The position numbers were made by a program, and so were the translations under genes. From positions 1 to 64,000 of the forward strand of contig MEEK01000007.1 in assembly GCA_001724425.1 (NCBI GenBank): 64,000 nt of DNA, written 5' to 3'. Within the stretch, counting starts at the first letter, position 1, and each line of letters starts with the position of its first letter. The DNA is from Microbacterium sp. SCN 70-27 (lineage in GTDB: Bacteria; Actinomycetota; Actinomycetes; Actinomycetales; Microbacteriaceae). A model generated the notes under the pieces. That model was not told the origin of the DNA. It searched no databases and saw only the letters and a program-made list of their open reading frames with translations. Below, in pieces: positions 53,838 through 61,809 of the stretch.

Positions 53838-55316
53838 CTCTGCGCATTCTGGGTGGGGTGAGGCGCTCGGGCGTGGCGTGACGGGGTGAGGTGGGTCGAG
53901 GCCCGGAGGATCGGTAGCGACCAAGCAACCTGTTCGTCCGGAGACCTCGACCCGTGCCTGATGCTACGCGCTGCGCCGCCGCGCGCCCATGTTCTGCTGT
54001 CTACTGTGATCGCTGCGACCTGCTCGTCGGACTCGACGGGCTCCGGGTGGCCGGGGTCGAGCGTCGCGGCGATGGCGTGCTCGTGATCGATGCCGAGTCG
54101 CCGCCGGGTCCGGTCGGCTGCCCTGAGTGCGGAGTGGTCGCGGAGTCGGCGGGACGGAAGGTGCTCGTTCTGACGGACGCCCCGATGGGCGGGACTCCGG
54201 TTCGGGTCCGGTGGCGCAAGCGCCGCTGGCGGTGTCGCCAGGACGGGTGCGGGGTGCGCTCATTCACGGAGCAGAACCCGGCCGTCGCGGCGGCCAACAA
54301 AGCGCTGACGGCTCGCGCGGTGGCGTGGGCGGTGGCGCAGATGCGCCGCGAGAACGCGTCAGTGCGCGGTGTCGCTCGGCAGCTGCGCGTCGCGTGGCGC
54401 ACGGTCTGGACGCACGTGGAGGCCGAGTTGCAGCGCCGCGAGCAGGACCCTGGCCGGTTCGATGGCATCGAAGTGCTCGGCGTGGACGAGCACCTGTGGC
54501 ATCACGTGTCCACGAAGCCCGTCGCCGACGGCGGGCGCGGTCCGAAGGAGCTGACCGGGATGGTCGACCTGACCCGAGACACCACGGGACGCGTGCGGGC
54601 GCGACTGCTGGACCTGGTGCCAGGTCGATCCTCGAAGGCGTACGCAGACTGGATCAAGGAGCGGGACGAGCAGTTCCGTGCCGAGGTGAAGATCGCAGCT
54701 CTTGACCCGTTCGCCGGCTACAAGAAGGCCCTCGACGACGAACTCGACGACGCGACCGCGGTGCTGGACGCGTTCCACGTCGTCAAGCTCGGCACCGCCG
54801 CGGTTGATGACGTCCGTCGCCGCGTCCAGCAAGACACCCTCGGCCATCGCGGCCGCAAGGGAGATCCGCTCTACGGGATCCGCAACATCCTCCGCGCCGG
54901 ACGGGAGCGCCTCACCGACAGGCAGCGGTCCCTGCTCGACGCGGCGTTCGCGACGAGGGAGTGCGTTGAAGTTGAAGTCGCCTGGCACGCCGCCCAGCAG
55001 CTCCGCGACGCCTACCGGCACCCCAACCTGGTCGAAGGGCACAAGATCGCCGAGAAGGTTCTCGAATCGTTCCCGTCCTGCCCGATCCCCGAAATCGCCC
55101 GCCTCGGCCGCACCCTCACCCAGTGGCGAGCCGCGTTCCTGGCCTACTGGGCGACAGGACGCTCATCCAACGGCGGCACTGAGGCCGTGAACGGGCTCAT
55201 CGAACTCGCCCGCCGGATCGCCCGCGGCTTCACCAACTACGACAACTACCGGCTCCGCATGCTCCTGATCGCCGGCGGACTTGACCCCCTCACCCCCACC
55301 TAGAATGCGCAGAGCC
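53838..55316 (+). mobile_element. ISL3-family insertion sequence
   Basis: The element is about 1.48 kb with terminal inverted repeats: the left end starts GGCTCTGCGCATTCTGGGTG (53838) and the right end, read inward from 55316, starts GGCTCTGCGCATTCTAGGTG. They match at the first 15 bases and again after one change. GGCTCT ends and a single DDE transposase are typical of ISL3. The 8 bases outside each end (CGAAATCC on the left, AGAATGCG or AGAAAACG on the right) do not match, so no target duplication is visible. The outer 15 bases of the right end are repeated in tandem (55302-55316 and 55317-55331). Confidence 0.92.
53954..55303 (+). CDS. ISL3-family transposase
   Basis: This 449-residue transposase appears intact. 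The N-terminal zinc region has CDRCDLLVG and CPECGVVAES followed by RWRCRQDGCGVRSFTE; an HTH follows (RQLRVAWRTVWTHVEAEL). The DDE core includes GVDEHLWHH (first Asp), VLDAFHVVKLG (second Asp) and NGGTEAVNGLIELARRIARGF (Glu). The start is taken as the GTG at 53954. Its stop codon lies inside the right inverted repeat. Confidence 0.93.
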   Translation: MPDATRCAAARPCSAVYCDRCDLLVGLDGLRVAGVERRGDGVLVIDAESPPGPVGCPECGVVAESAGRKVLVLTDAPMGGTPVRVRWRKRRWRCRQDGCGVRSFTEQNPAVAAANKALTARAVAWAVAQMRRENASVRGVARQLRVAWRTVWTHVEAELQRREQDPGRFDGIEVLGVDEHLWHHVSTKPVADGGRGPKELTGMVDLTRDTTGRVRARLLDLVPGRSSKAYADWIKERDEQFRAEVKIAALDPFAGYKKALDDELDDATAVLDAFHVVKLGTAAVDDVRRRVQQDTLGHRGRKGDPLYGIRNILRAGRERLTDRQRSLLDAAFATRECVEVEVAWHAAQQLRDAYRHPNLVEGHKIAEKVLESFPSCPIPEIARLGRTLTQWRAAFLAYWATGRSSNGGTEAVNGLIELARRIARGFTNYDNYRLRMLLIAGGLDPLTPT

Positions 55317-55331
55317 AGAATGCGCAGAGCC

Positions 55332-55621
55332 AGAAAACGGTGTGATGGGCTGGTCGCCGCGAGTCGCACACCCACATTCGCGAGCCACCACAGCCCGTCA
55401 CGGTTACGGAGCTCGAGGAAGTGGCGGTGCAGATAGGGATTGTCGTCGATCTCGAGGTCGCCCTCACGACCGATGATGAACGGCCTGTCGGCCGGCACAT
55501 CGAACCACTCGCCCGCGAATTCGAGGCGCAGCGGTGCCGCCTCGGCTCCGCCCGTCCCCTCCCCCGTCGCGGATTCCGTCTCGGTCTTCACAGCACTTCT
55601 GTCCACGGTGATACTCAGCAT
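55332..55621 (-). pseudogene. FHA-domain protein gene cut by the insertion sequence
   Basis: The ATG at 55621 starts about 97 residues that include PFIIGREGDLEIDDNPYLHRHFLEL and GLWWLANVGVRLAAT, the phosphothreonine-binding FHA core as found in actinobacterial type VII-associated proteins. The frame then runs into the insertion-sequence end (ALRILALRILGGG) and is lost. The matching 3' part is not seen beyond the other end, so the rest of the gene seems deleted. It ends the minus-strand type VII cargo cluster. Confidence 0.75.
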
Positions 55622-55696
55622 TCACATCGGTCTCGTGACATTCCCCCCGCGACAGTCTGCCAGCCGGCGAGGCCACCGGGGCCGACGCGCCGCGGA

Positions 55697-56557
55697 TCAG
55701 CGGGGAGCGGCGCCGGGGACGAAGTAGCGCAGCGGAGAGAGACCCGTCCGCACGACGGCGTCACCGGCGGCATCCAGGAACTGGCCCATCGTCGTGACGC
55801 TGACGTTGCCCGCGGGATCCGCGATGATCACGTTGTCGACGACGGGCAGAAGCGTCGCGGTCCCCTTCGGCCAGGCCGCGAAGGTGAGTGTGACACCGTC
55901 CTCCCGCACCTGGATCTTCGGGTCGGCGAGGTGGACGTCGGGTCGCGCGAGAGCCGCGCTCTGCGCTTCGTAGGCCCGCACGCTGAAGAGGCGCAGGACG
56001 CGCTCGATCCGCAGCTCGAGCGCCGGAAAGCGCTCCTTCCACCGGAAAGGTGCCCACGCGCCGTCGATCAAGATGATCGGGTGGGCGCTCACGAGCGCGC
56101 CGCCCGCATCGAACAGCGCTTCAGCCAGATCCAGGACCCGCCCGATGCCCGCTTCGTCATCGGCCCCCACGATCGCCACCGCGCTGCGTGACAACGCGAA
56201 CACGACCGGATCACCCGCGAGCGTCGCCGCGGCGATCCGCTCGGGTTCGATCAGGATGCCGGCCGCCACCGCCTCGTCGTCCTCGATGAGGATGACGCCG
56301 CCAGCGGGCTGAGGAAGGGAAGTATCGGATGCCACGGCGTCGACGACCGCGTCTCGGAAAGGGCGCGCCGCATCGTCGATCTGCCCCTGCGTGACCACGA
56401 CGCCGTCCTCGAGCAGTCCGACGAAGAGCTCTCCCCCCACATATTCGACGCGCGGGTGCGCGGCTCCCGGCGCGGTGACGGAGAGAACGCCGAGCTCACT
56501 CGCGCCGTAGATCTGCGGGGTGGTGGTCACGTCGACATCCTCCGAGGTCGTCATCAC
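55697..56557 (-). CDS. Hypothetical protein in the type VII cargo cluster
   Basis: This 286-residue protein is of unrecognised family, without signal peptide or membrane helix. Visible features are an alternating alpha/beta pattern, VVFALSRSAVAIVGADDEAGIGRVLDLAEALFDAGG and a final TMGQFLDAAGDAVVRTGLSPLRYFVPG. The GTG at 56557 overlaps the stop of the small gene before it. It could be an immunity protein or a secretion accessory protein; nothing in the sequence decides this. Confidence 0.65.
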   Translation of the reverse strand: MMTTSEDVDVTTTPQIYGASELGVLSVTAPGAAHPRVEYVGGELFVGLLEDGVVVTQGQIDDAARPFRDAVVDAVASDTSLPQPAGGVILIEDDEAVAAGILIEPERIAAATLAGDPVVFALSRSAVAIVGADDEAGIGRVLDLAEALFDAGGALVSAHPIILIDGAWAPFRWKERFPALELRIERVLRLFSVRAYEAQSAALARPDVHLADPKIQVREDGVTLTFAAWPKGTATLLPVVDNVIIADPAGNVSVTTMGQFLDAAGDAVVRTGLSPLRYFVPGAAPR

Positions 56558-56682
56558 TTCTGGGTCTCGTCCTGCTCTGCAAGGCTAGTCGCCGGCTCTG
56601 CGGTGCCCGTTCTCGCGACGGCGAGCACCGGGATCGGCTCGCCGCAGGCCGTGGCGGTCGAGTCGGTCACGGACTCGCTCAT
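56554..56682 (-). CDS. 42-residue protein coupled between two cluster genes
   Basis: The ATG at 56682 overlaps the stop of the preceding gene (ATGA) and the TGA at 56554 overlaps the GTG of the next gene. The product MSESVTDSTATACGEPIPVL continues to 42 residues and ends LAEQDETQK; it is polar and unrecognised. The four-base overlaps at both ends are the best evidence that it is translated. Confidence 0.5.
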   Translation of the reverse strand: MSESVTDSTATACGEPIPVLAVARTGTAEPATSLAEQDETQK

Positions 56683-57266
56683 CGCGAGCGATGCAGATCG
56701 ATGACGTCCGCCCAGGACCAGCGCACGTCGATCCCGGCCGCCGGACCGCGTGCGGCGGGCTCGAAGACCCAGCCCTCGGGTACGACGTGCACCGCCAGCG
56801 ATCGAGTGCCCGCCGCCTCGTCGCCTGCTCGCACCACGACCACGCCGAGGTGGTCCTGGACGTAGACGAATCGGTCGGCCTGTGTGACTCCGGACGCGCG
56901 CAAAGCAGCGGCGTAGGAGCCCATGCTGTCGCCCGCATCGGACGACAGGTCGATCGACATCCACGGCCCTGCCGCGTACATGCACGAGTCGAGCACGCGT
57001 CGGGAGAATCTCGTGATGTCGGACGGCTCGGCGTAGGGGTTGTAGCCGCGATCGGGGGCGCCCCACCACGCGAGGGGGAGGATCCTGGCCTGTCCGCGGA
57101 CGAGGATCGGGATCTCCGGAGACACCCACCCGTCGGCGGTCGCGTCGAGGATGCCGGGCGGGAGCGCGCAGCTGCTGATCATCAGGTCGCGACCAGTCGC
57201 GGGGAGGAGAGCTCCTCGCGTGAGGGATTCCGGCCCGAAAACCGCCGCTGCCGCATCGTTGGTCAT
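56679..57266 (-). CDS. Hypothetical protein, immunity candidate
   Basis: The protein has 195 residues from the ATG at 57266, with GAGGAGGA upstream as a strong ribosome-binding site. No family is recognised. It is Trp-containing and probably cytosolic (LPLAWWGAPDRGYNPYAEPSD, GPWMSIDLSSDAGDS, HLGVVVVRAGDEAAG). It starts 20 bases after the toxin-like gene, the usual place of the cognate immunity gene; this is inference from position. Confidence 0.6.
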   Translation of the reverse strand: MTNDAAAAVFGPESLTRGALLPATGRDLMISSCALPPGILDATADGWVSPEIPILVRGQARILPLAWWGAPDRGYNPYAEPSDITRFSRRVLDSCMYAAGPWMSIDLSSDAGDSMGSYAAALRASGVTQADRFVYVQDHLGVVVVRAGDEAAGTRSLAVHVVPEGWVFEPAARGPAAGIDVRWSWADVIDLHRSR

Positions 57267-57286
57267 TCTCGTCCTCCTCGGCCCGG

Positions 57287-58003
57287 TCAGAGGTTGAGCT
57301 CGCGCCAGCTGCCCGGCCATCGGGACTGGTCGAGCGCTCCGTCGCCGTTGTTCCAGCCGGTCGCACCGGTCGGGATGTCGATCACCGCTTCGGGAATGCC
57401 ACTGGGCAGGTAGCCGCCCGGGATCCAGCGATCAGGATCGGTCCCCCCCTCGTTGCCCGACGGCACGCGCAAGCCGGAGAGCTCGTCCGGACCGAAATCG
57501 CGAAGCTGGACGTCGGCACCGTCGAAGAAGCCGTTCGGCAGTCCGAGCGCGTCCGCGAGTTCGGCCGGCGAGTTCACCTGCTGCATCAGAGCGTTCAGCT
57601 GGTCGGTCGGGAAGACGTACGTGGTGTTGGACGTGTTGCCGGGCACCTGGTTGTTGCCGGGTCCCCAGTTCTGCAGGGTGTCGGTCACGTAGATGCGGGT
57701 CGCGCCGTTCTCGAACTGGCCGAGGTGCTGGGCGATGTAGTCGGCGTCCAGGTAAGACTCCGGGTCCGGACGATTGAACTTGCCGGCATCCACGATGCTG
57801 TTCGGCGTCCACTCCGTGTCCGACCGCCACCCCTGCTGAAGCGGATGGACGACATCCGCGGAGTCGAGGTTCTGGACGTCGCTCGTGTTCCGGTGCTGCT
57901 TCTGGCCGTGCTTGCGGAACATCTCGGAGAGCTGACGGACGTGCACCGGCATGTCGTCGAGCGCATCTTTGAGTGGCCGGATCACGGCCTTGCCGATACT
58001 CAT
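57287..58003 (-). CDS. Toxin-like C-terminal module as a separate protein
   Basis: This 238-residue protein resembles the C-terminal module of secreted polymorphic toxins rather than a free-standing enzyme. The features are YLDADYIAQHLGQFENGATRIYVTDTL, the middle FVFPTDQLNALMQQVNSPAELADALGLPNGFFDG, and LRVPSGNEGGTDPDRWIPGGYLPSGIPEAVIDIP. I know the last pattern from polymorphic-toxin ends but cannot name its activity. Its ATG is one base from the stop of the WXG100-like gene, as if a CpnT-like effector had been split into two coupled genes. Confidence 0.55.
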   Translation of the reverse strand: MSIGKAVIRPLKDALDDMPVHVRQLSEMFRKHGQKQHRNTSDVQNLDSADVVHPLQQGWRSDTEWTPNSIVDAGKFNRPDPESYLDADYIAQHLGQFENGATRIYVTDTLQNWGPGNNQVPGNTSNTTYVFPTDQLNALMQQVNSPAELADALGLPNGFFDGADVQLRDFGPDELSGLRVPSGNEGGTDPDRWIPGGYLPSGIPEAVIDIPTGATGWNNGDGALDQSRWPGSWRELNL

Positions 58004-58004
58004 C

Positions 58005-58709
58005 TCAGTCCCCGCCGATGTTGAGGCTCGCGAGATCGGACATCAGGCGGTCGGTGAGCGTCTCGACGTCGGCCGCGTGCTGCTCCATCTCGCCCTCGGC
58101 CTGCTCGAGCGCCTGCAGATCGGCGTAGAACTCGTCCGGGTCACCGGCCACCGCCTCGACGATCGGCGACTCCAGCGCGGCCATGATGATCCCCGGAAGC
58201 TCGTTCGCCAACGGCTCGATCGCCATGGGCAGCACCTGGTTCAGCACCTGCTCGATCGCGATGTCGACAGCCGCGTTGAGCAGCTTCTTCTTGATGATCA
58301 GCATCGGACCGGCACCGACGGCGCTGATCGGATTGGTCAGCATCGCCACAAGGGTGATCATCGTCGCCGTCACATCCGCGATGACCTTCATCTTCAGCGC
58401 GAACACCGCATCCGCGGCGATGTCGACGCCGATCGGCACCGGACCCAGGATGTCCAGGAGCTTCTGGAGGTTCTGCGACCGGTTCGCGTTCCACGCCGCC
58501 ACGTAGGCAGGACCGGCCTGGCCGCGCATCGCGGCCGCCAGGTCGCCGTTGACCTTGCGGTCCATCACCTGGATCTTCGATTCGAGATCGTCGTGGAACA
58601 CGCGCACCATACCCGCCCCACGACGCAACTCGTCCTCGTCGATGTCGGGCCACTCGAATCCGAGCTTCTCCATCACCCAGACGAGCTCGTTCGGCAGCAT
58701 CATTCCCAC
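58005..58709 (-). CDS. CpnT-like N-terminal (WXG100-like) domain protein
   Basis: This 234-residue protein begins LPNELVWVMEKLGFEWPDIDEDELRRGA, the hallmark start of the WXG100-like domain at the N-terminus of CpnT-type type VII effectors. A hydrophobic centre (ADVTATMITLVAMLTNPISAVGAGPMLIIKKKLLNAAVDIAIEQVL) and a C-terminal coiled coil follow. In CpnT this part is fused to a toxin domain; here it stops and the toxin-like module follows as another gene. The GTG at 58709 has GGAGG upstream. Confidence 0.8.
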   Translation of the reverse strand: MGMMLPNELVWVMEKLGFEWPDIDEDELRRGAGMVRVFHDDLESKIQVMDRKVNGDLAAAMRGQAGPAYVAAWNANRSQNLQKLLDILGPVPIGVDIAADAVFALKMKVIADVTATMITLVAMLTNPISAVGAGPMLIIKKKLLNAAVDIAIEQVLNQVLPMAIEPLANELPGIIMAALESPIVEAVAGDPDEFYADLQALEQAEGEMEQHAADVETLTDRLMSDLASLNIGGD

Positions 58710-58839
58710 GGCTCCACCTCCTCCTACGACCCTACGGTCTCGGCCGCGACAGCCCGATGGGTAGTACTCCCCGGCGCGAAGGGGGCCCGTTCGCCGGGTT
58801 CGAGCCGATAGACCGCCAAGCCCCCACCCTGGAGCTGTC

Positions 58840-60546
58840 TCACGGGACGACCTCCCACTGCACGGCGCCCGAGGTCAGCGACGCTTCTCGACCGTCGCGT
58901 GCAGCGACGCCGGTGACGGACTTGTCGGTGATCGTGATCACCGGGTCGAGCGCGATCGGCAGGGCGACCGCATCGCGGATGAGCGCCGCCTCGATCTGAG
59001 CGCGCACGTCGCGCGCGGCATACACGTCGGTCGTGATCGCCAGCTGCCCGATGAGCGCGTCGACTGCGGGATCGGCGAGGCCCACCAATGACGCGCGACC
59101 GTCGGTGCCCCACTGTGCGCCGATCTCAGCGGCCGTCTGCGGGATCGTCACGCGCACGAGGGCGGCATCCCAGCCGCCCTGCTCCAGCGCGCCCGCGAGG
59201 TCTTCCGTGCCGCAGTCCCCCACGTTCCAGCCCGCTTCTGCAGCGGCATCCCGAGCCGCGGCGACGGCGCCGGCGGCGAACTCGTCCGTCCGATCGAACA
59301 GCACGCACACGGGGGTTCCGGCGGCGATGCCCGCGGCCTCGCGCTCCTGCGCCGAATCGTCGGCACCCGTCAGGGCGGCGGCGAACCCGGTGTCCTCGCC
59401 GATGATGTCGTACGCGCGGCTTCCCGGCGCCGCCAGCAGCGCCGAGCTCGTCGTGTAGGCGGACGACCACGCACCCGCTCCGCGTTCCATGAGCGCCGCC
59501 GACGGGATCGAGCGGAGGAACGCCGCCCGCGCAGGCGACGCGCTGAAGACGCCCGCCGGTCGGAGCAGGAGCGTCCAGACCGTGCCGTCGTGCGTCGTGT
59601 CGACGGGGAAGTCCCTGCGTTCCAGGTCATCGATCGCCTCGCGGTTCGCGGCCGACGGCTCGACCTGCGTCACGTTCACGTCGGCACCGATCTCGGCCAC
59701 CGGATCGGCTTCGGCGGGGACGAGCTCGATCTTGGCGACTTTGGGCGTCACGGTCCCCCGGTAGGCGGCGTTCGGCACGAGAGTGAGGCTCCGGCCCTCC
59801 GCGTCGGCGGCGACCTCGTCGACCCGGAACGGGCCGCTCGAGATCAGCGCATCGGGGATCTCCTCCCCGACGGTGAACCCGTCGCTCCAGACCTCGGCGA
59901 TCGAAGCGAGCGCATCGGCGTCATCCTTCTGGATCGCCGTGATGAGGGCCTGCTTCGCCTCCATGGGATCTTCGACCCCGAGCGCGGATGCGGCGACGAC
60001 GTGCGCGGGCACCGCGACCGAGAGGTGGCTCTGCCAGTCGTCGATCGGCGCGGGATAGGTGACCTCGATCGCGCGGGCGAACTCGTCGATACGAGGAACG
60101 TCCAGGACGGCATCCGTCGGCGCAGCCTCCCCCGCCGTCGCGTCGCCGGCCTCGCTCGGCGTCACGCTGAGGAGACCGGATGCCGCCGCCCACCCCAGCA
60201 GCAGATCGGCGGCATCCAAGGGGATGCCGTCGGACCAGGCGGGCTCGAGAAGGTCGTAGCGCACGGTGAAGGGCTCGTCGCTGACGATCGAGACCGCGCC
60301 GAAGCTCTCATCCGCCACGAACTCGCCGTCCACAAGAGCGCCGAATCCGGCACGCGTCATCGCCGCGACGTCCAGATTGCCCGGTGTCGGCGCCGCCTCC
60401 GCATTGCCCGAGGTGAAGGCACCTGACCATCCGACGGTCACGCCCGAACCGGGGACCACGCCCTCCGGGAGCGCCGAAGCGCAGGCTGTGACGCTCAGCG
60501 AGAGGGCGACCGCCAGGAGTGCCGCAACGCGGCGTCGTGCGCTCAT
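58840..60546 (-). CDS. Orphan family 5 solute-binding lipoprotein
   Basis: This 568-residue protein has a lipoprotein signal peptide (MSARRRVAALLAVALSLSVTAC, lipobox SVTAC). The mature part is like peptide-binding proteins: FTVRYDLLEPAWSDGIPLDAADLLLGWAAASG, then a poorly conserved middle, and FLRSIPSAALMERG. No permease or ATPase gene is near. It sits within the type VII cargo cluster in the same direction, 10 bases from the small upstream gene, so it may be a surface receptor or adaptor for that cluster. The usual importer role is not supported by context. Confidence 0.8.
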   Translation of the reverse strand: MSARRRVAALLAVALSLSVTACASALPEGVVPGSGVTVGWSGAFTSGNAEAAPTPGNLDVAAMTRAGFGALVDGEFVADESFGAVSIVSDEPFTVRYDLLEPAWSDGIPLDAADLLLGWAAASGLLSVTPSEAGDATAGEAAPTDAVLDVPRIDEFARAIEVTYPAPIDDWQSHLSVAVPAHVVAASALGVEDPMEAKQALITAIQKDDADALASIAEVWSDGFTVGEEIPDALISSGPFRVDEVAADAEGRSLTLVPNAAYRGTVTPKVAKIELVPAEADPVAEIGADVNVTQVEPSAANREAIDDLERRDFPVDTTHDGTVWTLLLRPAGVFSASPARAAFLRSIPSAALMERGAGAWSSAYTTSSALLAAPGSRAYDIIGEDTGFAAALTGADDSAQEREAAGIAAGTPVCVLFDRTDEFAAGAVAAARDAAAEAGWNVGDCGTEDLAGALEQGGWDAALVRVTIPQTAAEIGAQWGTDGRASLVGLADPAVDALIGQLAITTDVYAARDVRAQIEAALIRDAVALPIALDPVITITDKSVTGVAARDGREASLTSGAVQWEVVP

Positions 60547-60556
60547 GAACAGAGGG

Positions 60557-60778
60557 TCAGACGAGGTCGGAGCCGTCGTCGCCCTCGGCAATCTCGCGGA
60601 AGCGTTCGCTCTCTTCGCTCTCGAGCGACGCGCGTGCGTGCTCGATCAGGATCGCAGGCGAGTCCTCCGCTTCCGCGGCCGTGTCGAACGGACCGATCGT
60701 GTCCTCGGACGGACGCGTGTCGGCGCGCTGCACCGACTGCGTCGTGAGGTTGTACCAATAGGGCTGTCCGCCGCTCAT
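60557..60778 (-). CDS. Small SPOR-like protein
   Basis: This 73-residue protein with YWYNLTTQSVQRAD and IGPFDTAAEAEDSP matches the short Microbacteriaceae proteins labelled SPOR-domain-like (WYNxxTxxVE then GPYxTxxEAE). Its function is unknown. Its ATG overlaps the stop of a seven-codon upstream reading frame. Confidence 0.7.
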   Translation of the reverse strand: MSGGQPYWYNLTTQSVQRADTRPSEDTIGPFDTAAEAEDSPAILIEHARASLESEESERFREIAEGDDGSDLV

Positions 60779-60795
60779 CCGATCATCCCGCGCAT
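60775..60795 (-). other. Leaderless six-residue upstream frame (MRGMIG)
   Basis: TAGGAT at 60803-60808 (minus strand) is followed by 7 bases and then ATG-CGC-GGG-ATG-ATC-GGA-TGA. The TGA overlaps the ATG of the SPOR-like gene (ATGA). Translation of the small frame could carry ribosomes to the main start. Confidence 0.35.
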
Positions 60796-60908
60796 TCTTC
60801 CGATCCTAGGTGCGCCGTCCTCCGGTGGATGCGCCTGGTCTCCTCACGACAGAGGTCGTGGCGCCGGTCCTCCGACCCGCGCCACGACCTCCGCGACAGC
60901 TCGATGAC

Positions 60909-61202
60909 TCAGCCGCCGGCGAGCTCGGCGTCCTTGTCGCGGATCGAGTCCGCCATGCGGTCCAGTGCCTGCGCCATGTCGTTGACGGCCTCGGCGGCGT
61001 CATCGAGCGAGGTCGTCAGCTCGGAGTATGCGGTGGAGTACGCCTCGGAGGCGTTCTCGGTCTTGAAGCCGTCCTGCACGAGGTCGTCGATGACGCCCTG
61101 GAGCTCCTTCAGGGTGTCGGTGACGGTGCTGCGGCCGTCGCGCAGGCGTGCCGCGGCGCTCTCCATCTCGCTGTACGTTGCTCCGAAATCATGTCCGGCC
61201 AT
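60909..61202 (-). CDS. WXG100-family type VII secretion target
   Basis: This 97-residue protein forms a helical hairpin like EsxA/EsxB. The turn reads VQDGFKTENASEAY, where the usual Trp-x-Gly is replaced by Gln-Asp-Gly-Phe. The C-terminal helix SLDDAAEAVNDMAQALDRMADSIRDKDAEL carries the export-type end. GGAGG lies 8 bases before the ATG. It is the only classical Esx-like gene in the window. Confidence 0.85.
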   Translation of the reverse strand: MAGHDFGATYSEMESAAARLRDGRSTVTDTLKELQGVIDDLVQDGFKTENASEAYSTAYSELTTSLDDAAEAVNDMAQALDRMADSIRDKDAELAGG

Positions 61203-61257
61203 GAGAACCGCCTCCTGCGTCCGTCGTGGTGAGGCTCTGCGGCCTCTCGTGTTTCGA

Positions 61258-61263
61258 GGCTAA
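61258..61263 (-). promoter_or_regulatory. Candidate -10 box of the WXG100 gene
   Basis: TAGCCT on the minus strand lies about 55 bases upstream of the start at 61202, within the 112-base gap after the preceding gene. Confidence 0.35.
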
Positions 61264-61314
61264 CCAATGATCCGGAATCGGCACACGGGCAGGGGTACCC
61301 ATGTCCCCGGCCAC

Positions 61315-61809
61315 TCATCGAGGCTCGGACTGCGCCACCGACAGATCCAGCTCGCGGCGCGCGTACGCCTCGGGGACCGTGTCGGTCCGTGTGAACGCGG
61401 CGAAGATCTCCGCCGCCTCGTCGGCGCTGAAGATCTCGCGCAGGAGCACCCGCACCGAGCGGTCCGGCCCGATGGGCACCAGGACGGTCTCCTCCGTCCC
61501 CGCACCCGCAGTCTGCTTCCTGCCGATCGTGTAGAGGTGGTGATCGCCGTCCTCGCCGCGCAGGCGCACCTCCACCGTCATCGCCTCGGCAGAGCCTGCG
61601 GCCTGGATGAACGTCTCCGCGTCGTCGTCGTGCGTGACGACGATCCTCTCCGGGTTGGATCCGCGCCAGACGGTGTACGTGAACCTGCTCGTACCGTCGA
61701 GCTTGCCGAGGACGGCGCGCACGTGCTCGGAGATCGGCCGGCGACGCTCATCGATCCAACCCGTCTGTCCTCGTGGCGTGGTCTCGGCAAAGGGGCCGTA
61801 CGTCGTCAT
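61315..61809 (-). CDS. Hypothetical protein, probable immunity partner
   Basis: This 164-residue protein is not recognised as a named family. It has an alpha/beta pattern with TYTVWRGSNPERIVVTHDDDAETFI and MTVEVRLRGEDGDHHLYTIGRK, and an acidic end. Its ATG overlaps the stop of the nuclease-toxin-like gene (4 bases), the typical arrangement of a toxin and its immunity gene. The role is inferred from position. Confidence 0.6.
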   Translation of the reverse strand: MTTYGPFAETTPRGQTGWIDERRRPISEHVRAVLGKLDGTSRFTYTVWRGSNPERIVVTHDDDAETFIQAAGSAEAMTVEVRLRGEDGDHHLYTIGRKQTAGAGTEETVLVPIGPDRSVRVLLREIFSADEAAEIFAAFTRTDTVPEAYARRELDLSVAQSEPR

